A stretch of DNA of 64,000 nt, taken from positions 248,001-312,000 of the forward strand of contig NZ_QNSB01000005.1 in assembly GCF_003315415.1 (NCBI RefSeq). The letters are read 5' to 3'. Source of the stretch: Brevibacterium sanguinis (lineage in GTDB: Bacteria; Actinomycetota; Actinomycetes; Actinomycetales; Brevibacteriaceae). Numbering within the stretch: the stretch's first letter is position 1; each line of letters begins with the position of its first letter. A program made the position numbers and the translations under genes. The notes below the pieces were generated by a model. The model had not been told where the DNA came from. It saw only the letters and a program-made list of their open reading frames with translations, and did no database searches. This document shows, one piece after another, positions 43,401-51,070 of the stretch.

Positions 43401-43885
43401 GACAGCTCCGAGCCGAACACGGTGGGCAGACCCACCTCGGCGGCGGCATGGGCGAAGCGGACCGCGCCGTAGAGGCCGTTGTGGTCCGTCAACGCCAGGG
43501 ACGACAGCTCCGCGGCCGCGCCTGCGGCGACGAGCTCCTCGGGGTCGGAGGCGCCGTCGAGGAAGCTGAAGTGGGAGTGCACGTGCAGCTCCGCCCAGGG
43601 CTGGGTCCCGGTGCGCACGAGTGGTCCCGCTGTCGGACCCTGACCGGCGCGGCGGCGCTCGGGCTGCGGCTCGGGTTCGGGTCCCGAGTACCGGTCGGCT
43701 CCGTCGGAGCCGCCGGGGCCGACGGAGACCCGGTAGCGGTCGGGGCGGGAGAAGGCGGGGGCGTCGGAGCCGTCGGCGTGCTCGTCGACGGCTCCCGCAC
43801 GGGTCTCGGGGACGCGGGGCGCGTGCTTGCCCTCGAGCCGCTCGGCCAGCTGCGACCAGGGGGTGCGCGGGTTCGAGAAGCCCAT
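40457..43885 (-). CDS. dnaE2: Error-prone DNA polymerase III alpha subunit DnaE2 (ImuC)
   Basis: Translesion polymerase of the mycobacterial-type mutasome. 1142 aa. A ~95-residue Pro/Gly-rich N-terminal extension precedes the PHP domain (AELHVHSHFSFLDGASD, residues ~99-115). The polymerase core includes FCQGRGSAANSAVCYVLGIT and the catalytic Asp cluster YPDIDIDIESGDRR. A C-terminal OB-fold (MTVAGIVTHRQRPATASGITFINLEDE) ends the protein; the DnaE1 clamp and tau regions are lacking. One base separates it from the imuB stop. Needs ImuB to reach the sliding clamp. Confidence 0.95.
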   Translation of the reverse strand: MGFSNPRTPWSQLAERLEGKHAPRVPETRAGAVDEHADGSDAPAFSRPDRYRVSVGPGGSDGADRYSGPEPEPQPERRRAGQGPTAGPLVRTGTQPWAELHVHSHFSFLDGASDPEELVAAGAAAELSSLALTDHNGLYGAVRFAHAAAEVGLPTVFGSELSLGLEEKIPGQVDPEATHLLVLARGVSGYHRLSAAITQANLRGEKNRPVFDLEELAAMDADWMILTGCRKGPLRRALDDADGGLGALRRLIALFGRERIAVELSRDGTPADDERLRHLRELAARTGLPVVASSNVHYATRAQWRAAQVRASIRSRRPLPELTGWLPASAVSRIHTGEEMAAMFPREALETAVRIGTDCAFGLETARPDLPRDPISARSGEREEDALRRLVAERGEKRYGTRDDNPRAWAQIDREMELIVRMGFCGYFLIVCSITDFCAENDIFCQGRGSAANSAVCYVLGITTVDAVKEEMLFDRFLSPERKGYPDIDIDIESGDRREAVIQHVYEHFGRDRAAQVANVITYRAKSSVRDAAHALGYEPGQQDAFSKTCHGWSTLPKPEESDVPEQVLDVAGWLLGSPRHLGIHSGGMILTDRPIGEVVPIEHATMENRTVVQWDKDDCAEMDLVKFDLLGLGMLNALHEMVDLVAEHEGKQIDRAALGTDDPAVYEMLSRADAVGVFQVESRAQLATLPRLRPETFYDLAVEVALIRPGPIQGGAVHPYIRRKQKKDPVTFLHPLLEKSLAKTLGVPLFQEQLMQMSIDVGGFTGADADQLRQAMASNRSQKRMAELKGRFMRGAAERNVDEETAESIFATIAAFANYGFPESHAISFASLVYQSAWFKLYHHAAFTVGLLRCQPMGFYSPQSLIADARRHGVPILPVDIRSSGTTSDLELVEPARGEPGEEGGAPAVFGIRLGFEQVTGVSAAAETIVTEREKNGPFTSVMDLAERTGIGKSALESLATAGAFDCFGLDRRQALWLAGGVAGAGPTVLPGTTSVTSAPALPLMDSLDMTLAELFSTGITVDGYPTEILRESLTARGYASIDDAWKAADGQRMTVAGIVTHRQRPATASGITFINLEDEFGMLNVVATAGLMKRFRKVATTKNVLVVSGLIQRGGDVVSLYAHKLLPLDVQFPTHARNFR

Positions 43886-43886
43886 C

Positions 43887-45527
43887 TCAGCAGTACCGTC
43901 CCGTGAGGTACCATTGGCCGTTCTCCTTGCTCAGCAGCAGGGCGCGACCGGACTCGGTGACGACCTGCAGGCGGGTTCGGTAGGTCGAGTGCTCGGGGTC
44001 CCACCATCCGGATTCGAGGGGCCAGGAGCCGGAGTAGTCGACGATCGCCTCGGTGTCCCCGGCCGGGAACCGGATCGCCCGGGGTTCGGCCTCGAGGCCT
44101 GCCGGGCGGGCTCCCACCTGGCGTCCGTCGGGGGCGAGGACGTCGACGGGCAGGTGCTCGACCGTGGTGGGCCGGGGTGCGCCCAGGGCGCCGGGCCAGG
44201 GGGCACGGGGGTTGCGCTCGGGCGTCGCGGTCTGCTGCCACGGCGTCCACAGGTTCGTCTCGGCCGGGTCCCACCCGCCCTGGAGGGCGGGGACGAGCAC
44301 CGCGTCCGGGCCGAACAGGCCCTGCAGCCTCTCGAGGGTGTGGGTGACCTGCCCGGTGTTCTCGTCGAAGAGGCTCTTCGTGGCCCCGATGGCCGTCGTC
44401 AGCTCCGCGGCGGCCAGGCTCAGGGCGATGATGCCCTCTTCGCTGAAGTCCTCGGGGTCCGGACCGGCATCGGGCAGGTCGTAATCGGCTTCGGTGCTCG
44501 CGGGCCGCGTTCCCCCGGTGCTCGTGGACCCCTTTCCTCCGGGACGGGGTCCTCCGGGGCCGGCGGCCAGCCAGCCCTCGGCCTGCCAGCGGAGGCGGTC
44601 GGCGATGGTGTTCTCGTTCATGTCGTCGATCCGCCAGGTCCGCACCGAGGACTGCCCGCCGACGGCTCTGAGCTCGATCGTGATCTGCGTGCACACGAGG
44701 CCGTGACGGCGGACCGTGGCGAGCAGTTCGGCGGCGAGCTGCCGAGTGAGGAATCCCAGGGTGTCGCTGCGCGTGGTCGGGGCGTCGAGGCCGCGTGCGA
44801 CCGCGAACTGCTCGGACCGGACATGGTCGCTCAGGGGTGTGCGGCCGCGTCCGGCCGCCAGTCCGTGGGCGCGTCTGCCCAGTTCCCCGAAGCGCGAGGT
44901 GACGTCCTGCGCGTCGAGAGCGGCCAGATCGCCGAGCGTCCGCAGCCCCAGGTGGTCGAAGACGTCGATGAGCTCGGAGTACTCCGCTCCGGCGTATTCG
45001 AGGGTGTCGATCGGCTGGGCGGCGAGGAACCGCCGCGTCGCCCCCGGCTCGACCCGCCGCGCCTGCCGAGCGGCGAGCACTGCCGCGAAGACCGTGTCGG
45101 CGATGCCGGGGAAGAACTCCCAGCCGGTCGCGGACACGAGGGCGGAGACCAGCGCCTCCACAGCGCTCGGCTCATCGGGGTAGCCGTGGCGGAGCGAGCT
45201 CAGGGGAATCGTGAGGGTGCCGGGGCTGAGCAGGGTGAACCGGGCGACGAGTCCCTCCAGCGCACCGACGCCCGCTGAGAAGTGACGATTGTCCGCCTCT
45301 TCGTCCCAGGCCACCACGCGAGCCTCGGGGCAGCGCAGCTGAGCCGCTCGCTTGCCGATGCCGAGGATGACTCCCGCGGCCCGGGCGAAGGCGTCGGCGG
45401 CGATCACCCGGCCCCGGTGGAGGACCACCACCGGGGTGCGAGGATCCAGATCGAGGTCGGCGGCGGCCGCCACCGCCGACCAGTCGGGAACGGTGAGGAC
45501 CAGGGTCCGCTCGGAGTCAGCCGACAC
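43887..45527 (-). CDS. imuB: ImuB, inactive Y-family polymerase adaptor
   Basis: 546 aa. The N-terminal part has the Y-family layout (LVLTVPDWSAVAAA, GRVIAADAFARAAGVILGIGKRAAQLRCPEARVV), but the catalytic 'S-x-D-E' strand reads FTLLSPGTLTIPLSS, so the metal-binding acidic pair is gone. Then come helix-hairpin-helix (ALDAQDVTSRFGELGRRAHGLA) and little-finger regions, and a long Pro/Gly-rich C-terminal half with a basic WYLTGRYC end. In mycobacteria ImuB links DnaE2 and ImuA' to the beta clamp. Overlaps imuA' by 11 bases. Confidence 0.9.
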   Translation of the reverse strand: MSADSERTLVLTVPDWSAVAAAADLDLDPRTPVVVLHRGRVIAADAFARAAGVILGIGKRAAQLRCPEARVVAWDEEADNRHFSAGVGALEGLVARFTLLSPGTLTIPLSSLRHGYPDEPSAVEALVSALVSATGWEFFPGIADTVFAAVLAARQARRVEPGATRRFLAAQPIDTLEYAGAEYSELIDVFDHLGLRTLGDLAALDAQDVTSRFGELGRRAHGLAAGRGRTPLSDHVRSEQFAVARGLDAPTTRSDTLGFLTRQLAAELLATVRRHGLVCTQITIELRAVGGQSSVRTWRIDDMNENTIADRLRWQAEGWLAAGPGGPRPGGKGSTSTGGTRPASTEADYDLPDAGPDPEDFSEEGIIALSLAAAELTTAIGATKSLFDENTGQVTHTLERLQGLFGPDAVLVPALQGGWDPAETNLWTPWQQTATPERNPRAPWPGALGAPRPTTVEHLPVDVLAPDGRQVGARPAGLEAEPRAIRFPAGDTEAIVDYSGSWPLESGWWDPEHSTYRTRLQVVTESGRALLLSKENGQWYLTGRYC

Positions 45528-46239
45528 TGCGGATCACCGATCTCATCCGGGCGACGGAGGTGCGCACCTCGGCGGGAGCGGGCACCTCGGCGAGAGCGGG
45601 CATCGTGACGGGGGCGGGCACCTCGGCGGGGGTGCCGTCGGGACCGGGCAGCAGGAACCGGTGGACCCCGGTTTGGGAGCGGGCCGTGACCCGGCAGGAG
45701 CGCAGCCGACCGCGACCGTGCTCGGTGCCCGACCAGCGAGCCTCGGTGATCTCGATGTGCTCCGTGCTCCCCTTCGCCGGCGCCAGACTGATGAAGCTGA
45801 TCCTGCGTTCGCGCACCTTCGCCAGCAGGCGGGCCTGCTCACCCGCACTGGGCAGGTAGCCGGGATCGACGACGAGGATGTCGAAGGATTCGATGAGGAT
45901 CGAGGCGACCCGCAGCCAGTCCTGGGCGGGGGTGGCGACGTTGACGAAGTGGTCGAGATCGACGCCGAGGTCCGCGATGGAGGACACGGCGGGCTCACCC
46001 AGTCCGATCCCCGCGCACCATCTCTGCTCCGTGGTCGCCTCGGCGATGGCGGCGAGTGCGCAGCTCAGCGACTGTGCCCCCGTCATGGTGACGATCTCGC
46101 CCCGGGGAAGGCCGCCGCGGCGGAAGAGCGGCGCCAGCACCGGGTGCACCGGCCTGGGTGCGTGCCCATGGAACAGAGCCGTGGCCGTGGAGATCCCCAT
46201 CTCCCGGCTGAGCTGTTCGACGAGTGGCACTGCAGACAT
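45517..46239 (-). CDS. imuA': ImuA', RecA-like mutasome factor
   Basis: 240 aa, weak RecA-like core (GGLPRGEIVTMTGAQSLSCALAAIAEAT in the Walker A position, degenerate; SFDILVVDPGYLP as the B strand). The tail is Ala/Pro/Val-rich with repeated 'AEVPAP' elements. First gene of the SOS cassette imuA'-imuB-dnaE2. The ATG at 46239 is directly preceded by a -10 box and LexA site, so it is probably leaderless and damage-inducible. Confidence 0.88.
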   Translation of the reverse strand: MSAVPLVEQLSREMGISTATALFHGHAPRPVHPVLAPLFRRGGLPRGEIVTMTGAQSLSCALAAIAEATTEQRWCAGIGLGEPAVSSIADLGVDLDHFVNVATPAQDWLRVASILIESFDILVVDPGYLPSAGEQARLLAKVRERRISFISLAPAKGSTEHIEITEARWSGTEHGRGRLRSCRVTARSQTGVHRFLLPGPDGTPAEVPAPVTMPALAEVPAPAEVRTSVARMRSVIRSVG

Positions 46240-46245
46240 GTCTCC

Positions 46246-46274
46246 ATTATCGAACTAGTGTTCGAAATAGGCAA
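46246..46274 (-). promoter_or_regulatory. SOS promoter of imuA'-imuB-dnaE2: -35, LexA box, -10
   Basis: A perfect palindromic LexA box TCGAACTAGTGTTCGA lies at 46250-46265. On the minus strand the -35 TTGCCT (46274-46269) and -10 GATAAT (46251-46246) are separated by exactly 17 nt, so the LexA box fills the spacer. Six nt separate the -10 from the ATG at 46239, predicting a leaderless transcript. Confidence 0.9.
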
Positions 46275-46277
46275 GAT

Positions 46278-48047
46278 TTAGGCGGCGATTTCGGATTCTC
46301 GGGCGTGTCGCCACTCCGCTTCGAACATCCATGCGAGACAATTCGCCAGCCTGAAGCCCCAGCCTCCTCCGCGAATGCTCGGATCCGCCTCGAGCGTCGC
46401 CGCCTCGGCGCGTTCGACCACCCGCGCGGTGTCGAACACCTGCCGTGCCCGCCAGTCGTCTCCGAGTGGGAGCAGCTCGGCGCCGGCGGGAGTGAAGAAG
46501 GCGAAGGCCGGGGCACCGCGCAGCCGCCCGGCGAACGGTGCCGGGGTCCGCCGGATCGTCAGGCCGTGCTCATGGACCGCGGTGTGGTGGGTGCGGCAGA
46601 GCAGGATGAGGTTGTCGAGATCGGTCGTCCCGCCCTGGGACCAGGGACGGATGTGGTGGGCGTCGCAGCGCCTGCGCGTGCGGCAGCCGGGGAACTGGCA
46701 GCCGATGTCCCGCGCGCTCAGGGCCCGGCGCTGCCGTCCGCTCACCAGGCGCTTCGAGCGGCCGAGCGCGAGGACGTCGCCGGCCCCGCCCTTGACCACC
46801 CCGGCGATGAGGGCTTCGCAGAGCAGTCGCTGGGCGGTGGCCGCGCCGATGCCGCCGAACCCGTCGATCCGGCAGGTGGTGTCCGTCTCGTCGGGCCGCG
46901 ATCCTGTCGGGCCGGCGGGGTGTTCCCGCTCGATTGGCTCCGGCGTCCCCGCGGGGACGTCCTGGACCTCAGCCGCCGCCTCGGGGACGTCCTGGACCTC
47001 GGCTGCCTCGGGGACGTCCTTGACCTCGACGGACGCTTCGGTCCTCGCCGCGCCCGTCGTCTGGGCGGACGCCACGACCGTCGTCACGCCGGGCGCTTCG
47101 GTCGTGGGGCGCGCAGATGACCCGACGGCGGACGGGCTGGACGCCGTCGGTCCGACGAGCGTCTCGGCGGAGACGTGGATGAGCATGCGCGCCCGATCGG
47201 CCTTCATGCTGCCGGCAGGAACCGCTCGGGGGAAGGCCCGGACGATCTCCATGAGGCACTGGACCTGGGAGATCTGCTCCCGCGGCTCCTCGGCGTCCTC
47301 ATCCGAGTGCTGCTCGAGGGTATGGCGTGCGGCCTCGAGCATCGTGACGAGCTCTGCGGCCTCATCCTCCGCCAAGTCGACCGTCACCCGCGCCCGCCCC
47401 GGTTCCGTTCCGCGGACGGTCACGGAGTCCCTCGGCAGCAGTCTCGGGAGCTCACCGCTGTCATCGGCGGCGCTGAGCTGGCGGTAGTTGCGCACGACCA
47501 CCCCGATCTGGCTGCCGGTGGCGTGCTCGGCCAGCCGCAGCGCGTCCTCATCGGGGATCCGACCGACCAATCGGGTGACCTCGCGCACCTTCGAATAGCT
47601 GACGTTGCCCTCGACGAGGCTCTCCTTCACCTGCGGCATCTCGCGCAGCGCCGTCATCACCCGGACGTACTCCCTGGCCGTGTGGGGACTCACCGCCGCG
47701 ACGTGCATGACCCAGTTGGCCAGGGACGTCACTCCCACCCACTGCGCCCACAGGTCCCGGCGATCGACCTCGTCGATGAGGGCGATGACCCGGGCATGGC
47801 AGTGGGCGATACATCCGATGGTGCGACGGATGTCCTCGACCAGCTCGTCGGGGCTGAGATCGGCGGGGCTCCGCTCCCGGAATTCGCCGCGATCGGCGTC
47901 GCCGCTGCAGTCCCCGCCGTCCGGCGTCCCGGCATCCGACGGGCCCGAGCGCACCGCCTCGGCGATCTCCCCGGCGAACATCGCCCCACCGAACGTCTCA
48001 TCGGCTGGCACATCCGCGCTGATGACATCGGCATCCATGACTCGCAC
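46278..48047 (-). CDS. DUF222/13E12-type protein with HNH endonuclease motif
   Basis: 589 aa. An N-terminal DUF222 helical domain (ELVEDIRRTIGCIAHCHARVIALIDEVDRRDLWAQWGV-like, residues ~65-330) is followed by a variable linker with repeated acidic units (VKDVPEAAEVQDVPEAAAEVQDVP). The HNH nuclease motif is CQFPGCRTRRRCDAHHIRPWSQGGTTDLDNLILLCRTHHTAVHE. Such genes are present in many copies in actinobacterial chromosomes; their role is uncertain. GTG start assumed; the ATG three codons in (48038) is the alternative. Confidence 0.88.
   Translation of the reverse strand: MRVMDADVISADVPADETFGGAMFAGEIAEAVRSGPSDAGTPDGGDCSGDADRGEFRERSPADLSPDELVEDIRRTIGCIAHCHARVIALIDEVDRRDLWAQWVGVTSLANWVMHVAAVSPHTAREYVRVMTALREMPQVKESLVEGNVSYSKVREVTRLVGRIPDEDALRLAEHATGSQIGVVVRNYRQLSAADDSGELPRLLPRDSVTVRGTEPGRARVTVDLAEDEAAELVTMLEAARHTLEQHSDEDAEEPREQISQVQCLMEIVRAFPRAVPAGSMKADRARMLIHVSAETLVGPTASSPSAVGSSARPTTEAPGVTTVVASAQTTGAARTEASVEVKDVPEAAEVQDVPEAAAEVQDVPAGTPEPIEREHPAGPTGSRPDETDTTCRIDGFGGIGAATAQRLLCEALIAGVVKGGAGDVLALGRSKRLVSGRQRRALSARDIGCQFPGCRTRRRCDAHHIRPWSQGGTTDLDNLILLCRTHHTAVHEHGLTIRRTPAPFAGRLRGAPAFAFFTPAGAELLPLGDDWRARQVFDTARVVERAEAATLEADPSIRGGGWGFRLANCLAWMFEAEWRHARESEIAA
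46945..46958. repeat. 14-bp palindrome inside HNH gene
   Basis: Perfect palindrome GTCCCCGCGGGGAC within the linker coding region. The same 14-mer occurs twice more upstream of the gene (48251 and 48293). Confidence 0.7.
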
Positions 48048-48226
48048 CGTCCTCCCACTCCCTCACGCCTCCGGCCGCGAATGCCGGTCGCGACCGACGC
48101 CGCGGGCGCTTCCTCCGACCTTGCCCTCACTTTAGGATTCGGCACTGACATGAAACGTCGGGAGACAGAAGGGATGATCGATGACGTTCGAATCGCTGCG
48201 GTTCCCGGGCCCGGACACCCATTCAC

Positions 48227-48306
48227 GTCCCCGCAGGGAGGTCAATGTTTGTCCCCGCGGGGACGCCGGTGACATGCCGTCCCCCTCCCCACGTCCCCGC
48301 GGGGAC
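48227..48306. repeat. Three GTCCCCGC(G/A)GGGA palindromic elements upstream of HNH gene
   Basis: Copies at 48227-48240 (one mismatch), 48251-48264 (perfect) and 48293-48306 (perfect). They lie in the 263-bp gap 48048-48310 between the HNH gene and the lipase maturation factor stop. They could be terminators for the latter or binding sites; no gene is supported in this gap. Confidence 0.65.
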
Positions 48307-48310
48307 GACG

Positions 48311-49804
48311 TCAGAGGTGACGCCTCGGCGGCACGAGGATGCCGATCTCCTCGCGGACCCACCACTGCCCCGTCTCGCGCTTCTCCTCCTTCGTGGAGAA
48401 GCGGTAGTCGAAGACGCGCACGCGGATCATCGTCGGCGCCCGGCCGTCGAAGGGATCGATGCGCAGCAGTCGGCGCACCGCCGGGTCGCCGGAGAGGAGC
48501 TTCCGGAGCAGGCGGACGAACCACTCCTCTCCCCAGTCGCCGAGGGCGAGGAACCACATCATCCAGTCGAGCCGGAGATGATAGGGGGCGAACTGCCGGG
48601 GCATCCGCGAGACGTCGCCCGGCTTGCCCTTGAACTCGAACGCGTGCCAGTCCTCCTCCTGGGGTCGTTCGCTCAGGGTGCCTTCGATGATCACCTCGCG
48701 CCGCTGCTCGCTCATCGACCCGAACGCCCCGTAGGCGTTGACGAGGTGCCACCGGTTGAAGCTCGCGTTCATCAGCTGGTGCGAGGAGAAGAGGTTGAGC
48801 AGCGGGCGTCTGCTGAGGGAGACGAGGACGAGGAACACCCCCGTCGTGAGGATCAGCCACCACAGAGGAGAGGGTCCGGAGGGTGCACCGGTCGCGGTCC
48901 CATCGCCGAGCAGTCCCTCCCACCCCCACCCGGGGAACGGCCCGCCGCCGAGCCAGCGGAGGAACGAGTCGCTGATCCCGCAGAACGCGAGGATGATCGT
49001 CAGCCAGTTGAGCCACGCGTAGTTGCCCGTGATGACGAGCGCCAGCTGGCTGACGATGATCAGTCCCGCGGCGAAGGAGGCGATCGGCTGCGGGAGGAAC
49101 AGCAGCCAGGGCATGCCGAGCTGGATGATGTGGCTGCCCAGCGTCTCGGCCTTGTGCCACCACTGCGGCTTGAGGTGGGCCCAGCGGCTGATCGGATTGG
49201 GCATCGGCTGGGTCTGATGGTGGTGGTTCATCGCCGTGAGGTCGCGCCAGGAGGAGTCGCCGCGCATCTTGATCATCCCCGCCCCGAACTCGAGGCGGAA
49301 CATCAGCCAGCGGAGGAAGAGGAGGATGAGCAGCGGCGGGGCGACCTCGTGCGAACCGAGGAAGCCGACGACGAAACCGGCTTCGAGGAGCATCGACTCC
49401 CAGCCGAAACCGTAGAACCGCTGCCCGATGCTCACGATCGACAGATAGAGCCCCCACATCGCGAGGAACACCGGGATCGGAGCCCAGGCCGGCCCCGCCT
49501 GCGGCAGGCCCACGACCACCGAGGCGGCCAGGGCCATCCCGAGTCCGCACACGATGCGCAGCAGTCGGTCGCTGTAGGGGGTGCGCCGCCAGCGGAAGAG
49601 GCTCGGCGACCAGCGGGCGCTCGTGCGGCCGATGAACACCCGCGCCGGCAGGAGCCCGCGATCGCCGAGGAGGGCCGGGAACTGGCAGAACGTCGACAGG
49701 AAGGCCAGGAGGAACACGGCGGCGACCCCGCGGAGGATCACCTCCCGGGCGATCGTGTAGTCGTGCGCGTCGAGCAGCACCAGCCAGTCCCAGTCCAATG
49801 TCAC
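48311..49804 (-). CDS. Lipase maturation factor family membrane protein
   Basis: 497 aa, GTG start. Around eight membrane segments. The family-typical blocks are RTPYSDRLLRIVCGLGMALA, FYGFGWESMLLEAGFVVGFLG, FRLEFGAGMIKMRGDSSWRDLTAMNHHHQTQPMPNPISRW and RQFAPYHLRLDWMMWFLALG. In animals LMF1 is an ER membrane protein needed for lipase folding; bacterial homologues have no settled function. The GTG gives a start just before the first hydrophobic segment. The gene is alone; the HNH gene follows after a 263-bp repeat-bearing gap. Confidence 0.9.
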   Translation of the reverse strand: MTLDWDWLVLLDAHDYTIAREVILRGVAAVFLLAFLSTFCQFPALLGDRGLLPARVFIGRTSARWSPSLFRWRRTPYSDRLLRIVCGLGMALAASVVVGLPQAGPAWAPIPVFLAMWGLYLSIVSIGQRFYGFGWESMLLEAGFVVGFLGSHEVAPPLLILLFLRWLMFRLEFGAGMIKMRGDSSWRDLTAMNHHHQTQPMPNPISRWAHLKPQWWHKAETLGSHIIQLGMPWLLFLPQPIASFAAGLIIVSQLALVITGNYAWLNWLTIILAFCGISDSFLRWLGGGPFPGWGWEGLLGDGTATGAPSGPSPLWWLILTTGVFLVLVSLSRRPLLNLFSSHQLMNASFNRWHLVNAYGAFGSMSEQRREVIIEGTLSERPQEEDWHAFEFKGKPGDVSRMPRQFAPYHLRLDWMMWFLALGDWGEEWFVRLLRKLLSGDPAVRRLLRIDPFDGRAPTMIRVRVFDYRFSTKEEKRETGQWWVREEIGILVPPRRHL

Positions 49805-49919
49805 CGCCTCGCATCACGTCGATGAATCGTGCACAGTGCAGGTTCTGCCAGTTGAGCACAGTCGGTGGACTGCGGCAAGGTCCGCTCGCGCGGGCCGGGT
49901 CGGAGCTCGGCGGCCGTCG

Positions 49920-49925
49920 TACGCT
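49920..49925 (+). promoter_or_regulatory. -10 box of methyltransferase gene (leaderless type)
   Basis: TACGCT with 6 nt (GGTGAC) to the ATG at 49932; supports this start over upstream in-frame codons. Confidence 0.55.
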
Positions 49926-49931
49926 GGTGAC

Positions 49932-50675
49932 ATGACCGATGACACGGCTCCCGCGCACCGGAGCGCCACCCGCGCCTCCTACGATGCGATCGCCGCCGAG
50001 TACACGGCGTGGATCGCGAACGAACTCGCCGCCAAGCCCTACGACCGGGCGCTCCTCGGGGCGTTCTCCGAGCTCGTCCTCGCCGCCGGCGGCGGGCCGA
50101 CCCTCGAGATCGGCTGCGGCCCGGGACGGGTCACGGCGTTCCTCGCAGCCCTCGGGCTCGACGCCGGGGGCCTCGACCTCTCCCCCTCCATGATCGAGCT
50201 CGCCCGGCGGCACCACCCCGGCATCGACTTCACCGTCGGGTCGATGACCTCCCTGCGCTGCGCCGATTCCAGCCTCGCCGGCGTCGTCTCCTGGTATTCG
50301 ATCATCCACGTCCCGGATGAGGAGCTCGACGAGGTCTTCTCCGAGGTCGCGCGCGTGCTCAGGCCCGGAGGCTGGTTCCAGCTCGCCTTCCAGCTCCCGT
50401 CGATCCCGGCCGCCGCATCCGAGCTCGAAGGCCCCGGCAGCCTCGCCGCCGGCCGGCAGGTCGAGCATTTCAGCGAACTCGCCGGCATTCCCGTCGACCT
50501 CGACTTCCACCGCCGATCGCTCGACGAGGTGGCCTCCCGCCTGGCCGCCCACGGGTTCACCGCCTCGGCGCGCGTCGAGAGGGAGCCCGACGGGCACGGT
50601 CAGTACCCCGAGAGCACACGGCAGGGCTACCTGCTCGTGCGCGGGCCCCGCCTCGGCGAGGAGGAACGGCCATGA
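49932..50675 (+). CDS. Class I SAM-dependent methyltransferase
   Basis: 247 aa Rossmann methyltransferase. SAM motif I is TLEIGCGPGRVTAFL; the acidic ribose contact is GLDLSPSMIELAR; motif III region VVSWYSIIHVPDEELDEVF; and LRPGGWFQLAFQ follows. Substrate unknown. Overlaps the cupin gene by 4 bases (ATGA). Start set by the -10 box. Confidence 0.9.
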   Translation: MTDDTAPAHRSATRASYDAIAAEYTAWIANELAAKPYDRALLGAFSELVLAAGGGPTLEIGCGPGRVTAFLAALGLDAGGLDLSPSMIELARRHHPGIDFTVGSMTSLRCADSSLAGVVSWYSIIHVPDEELDEVFSEVARVLRPGGWFQLAFQLPSIPAAASELEGPGSLAAGRQVEHFSELAGIPVDLDFHRRSLDEVASRLAAHGFTASARVEREPDGHGQYPESTRQGYLLVRGPRLGEEERP

Positions 50676-51055
50676 GCGCGCACGTCATCGATCGCCCCTC
50701 CGGTCGCAGCGACGGCGAGGAGTGGGCGGAGAACTACACCGAGCTCCCGGGCGGACCGGGGATCTCCCTGATCATGGAGTCGACGAGGGAAGGCGGCCGG
50801 GGCCCGCGCCTCCACCTCCACCCGTATGCGGAGACCTTCGTCATCCGCCGAGGCGGGGCGACCTTCACCGTGGGAGCCGCTCCCCTGAAGCGTCCCTCCG
50901 ATCGCGTCGGCGAACTGCGTGAGATCCATGCCCACGCCGGGCAGATCCTCGTCGTCGAGGCCTGGACTCCGCACAGGTTCGTCACCGACGAGGGCGGGTA
51001 CGAGGCCGTGCACATCCACTCGGCCACGACGTTCGAGCAGATCATGCTGGAGTGA
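50672..51055 (+). CDS. Cupin domain protein
   Basis: 127 aa small beta-barrel. The cupin motif PRLHLHPYAETFVIRRGGATFTVG keeps two His and one Glu of the metal site, and the second motif AGQILVVEAWTPHRFVTDEG contributes a His. Function unknown; translational coupling to the methyltransferase suggests a shared small-molecule pathway or simple operon sharing. Confidence 0.88.
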   Translation: MSAHVIDRPSGRSDGEEWAENYTELPGGPGISLIMESTREGGRGPRLHLHPYAETFVIRRGGATFTVGAAPLKRPSDRVGELREIHAHAGQILVVEAWTPHRFVTDEGGYEAVHIHSATTFEQIMLE

Positions 51056-51070
51056 GACAATGGCACCCAT

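Noticed and set aside
43887..45527. Active Y-family polymerase
   Set aside because: The metal-binding acidic pair is absent (FTLLSPGTL in its place), so the gene is called imuB rather than dinB.
48227..48306. Insertion-sequence terminal repeats
   Set aside because: The GTCCCCGCGGGGAC copies are short self-palindromes, not inverted pairs flanking a transposase, and no target duplication is visible.
48132..50597. Open frame of ~820 codons on the minus strand across the lipase maturation factor and methyltransferase
   Set aside because: It overlaps genuine genes in other frames and has Arg/Pro-rich, non-protein-like composition.
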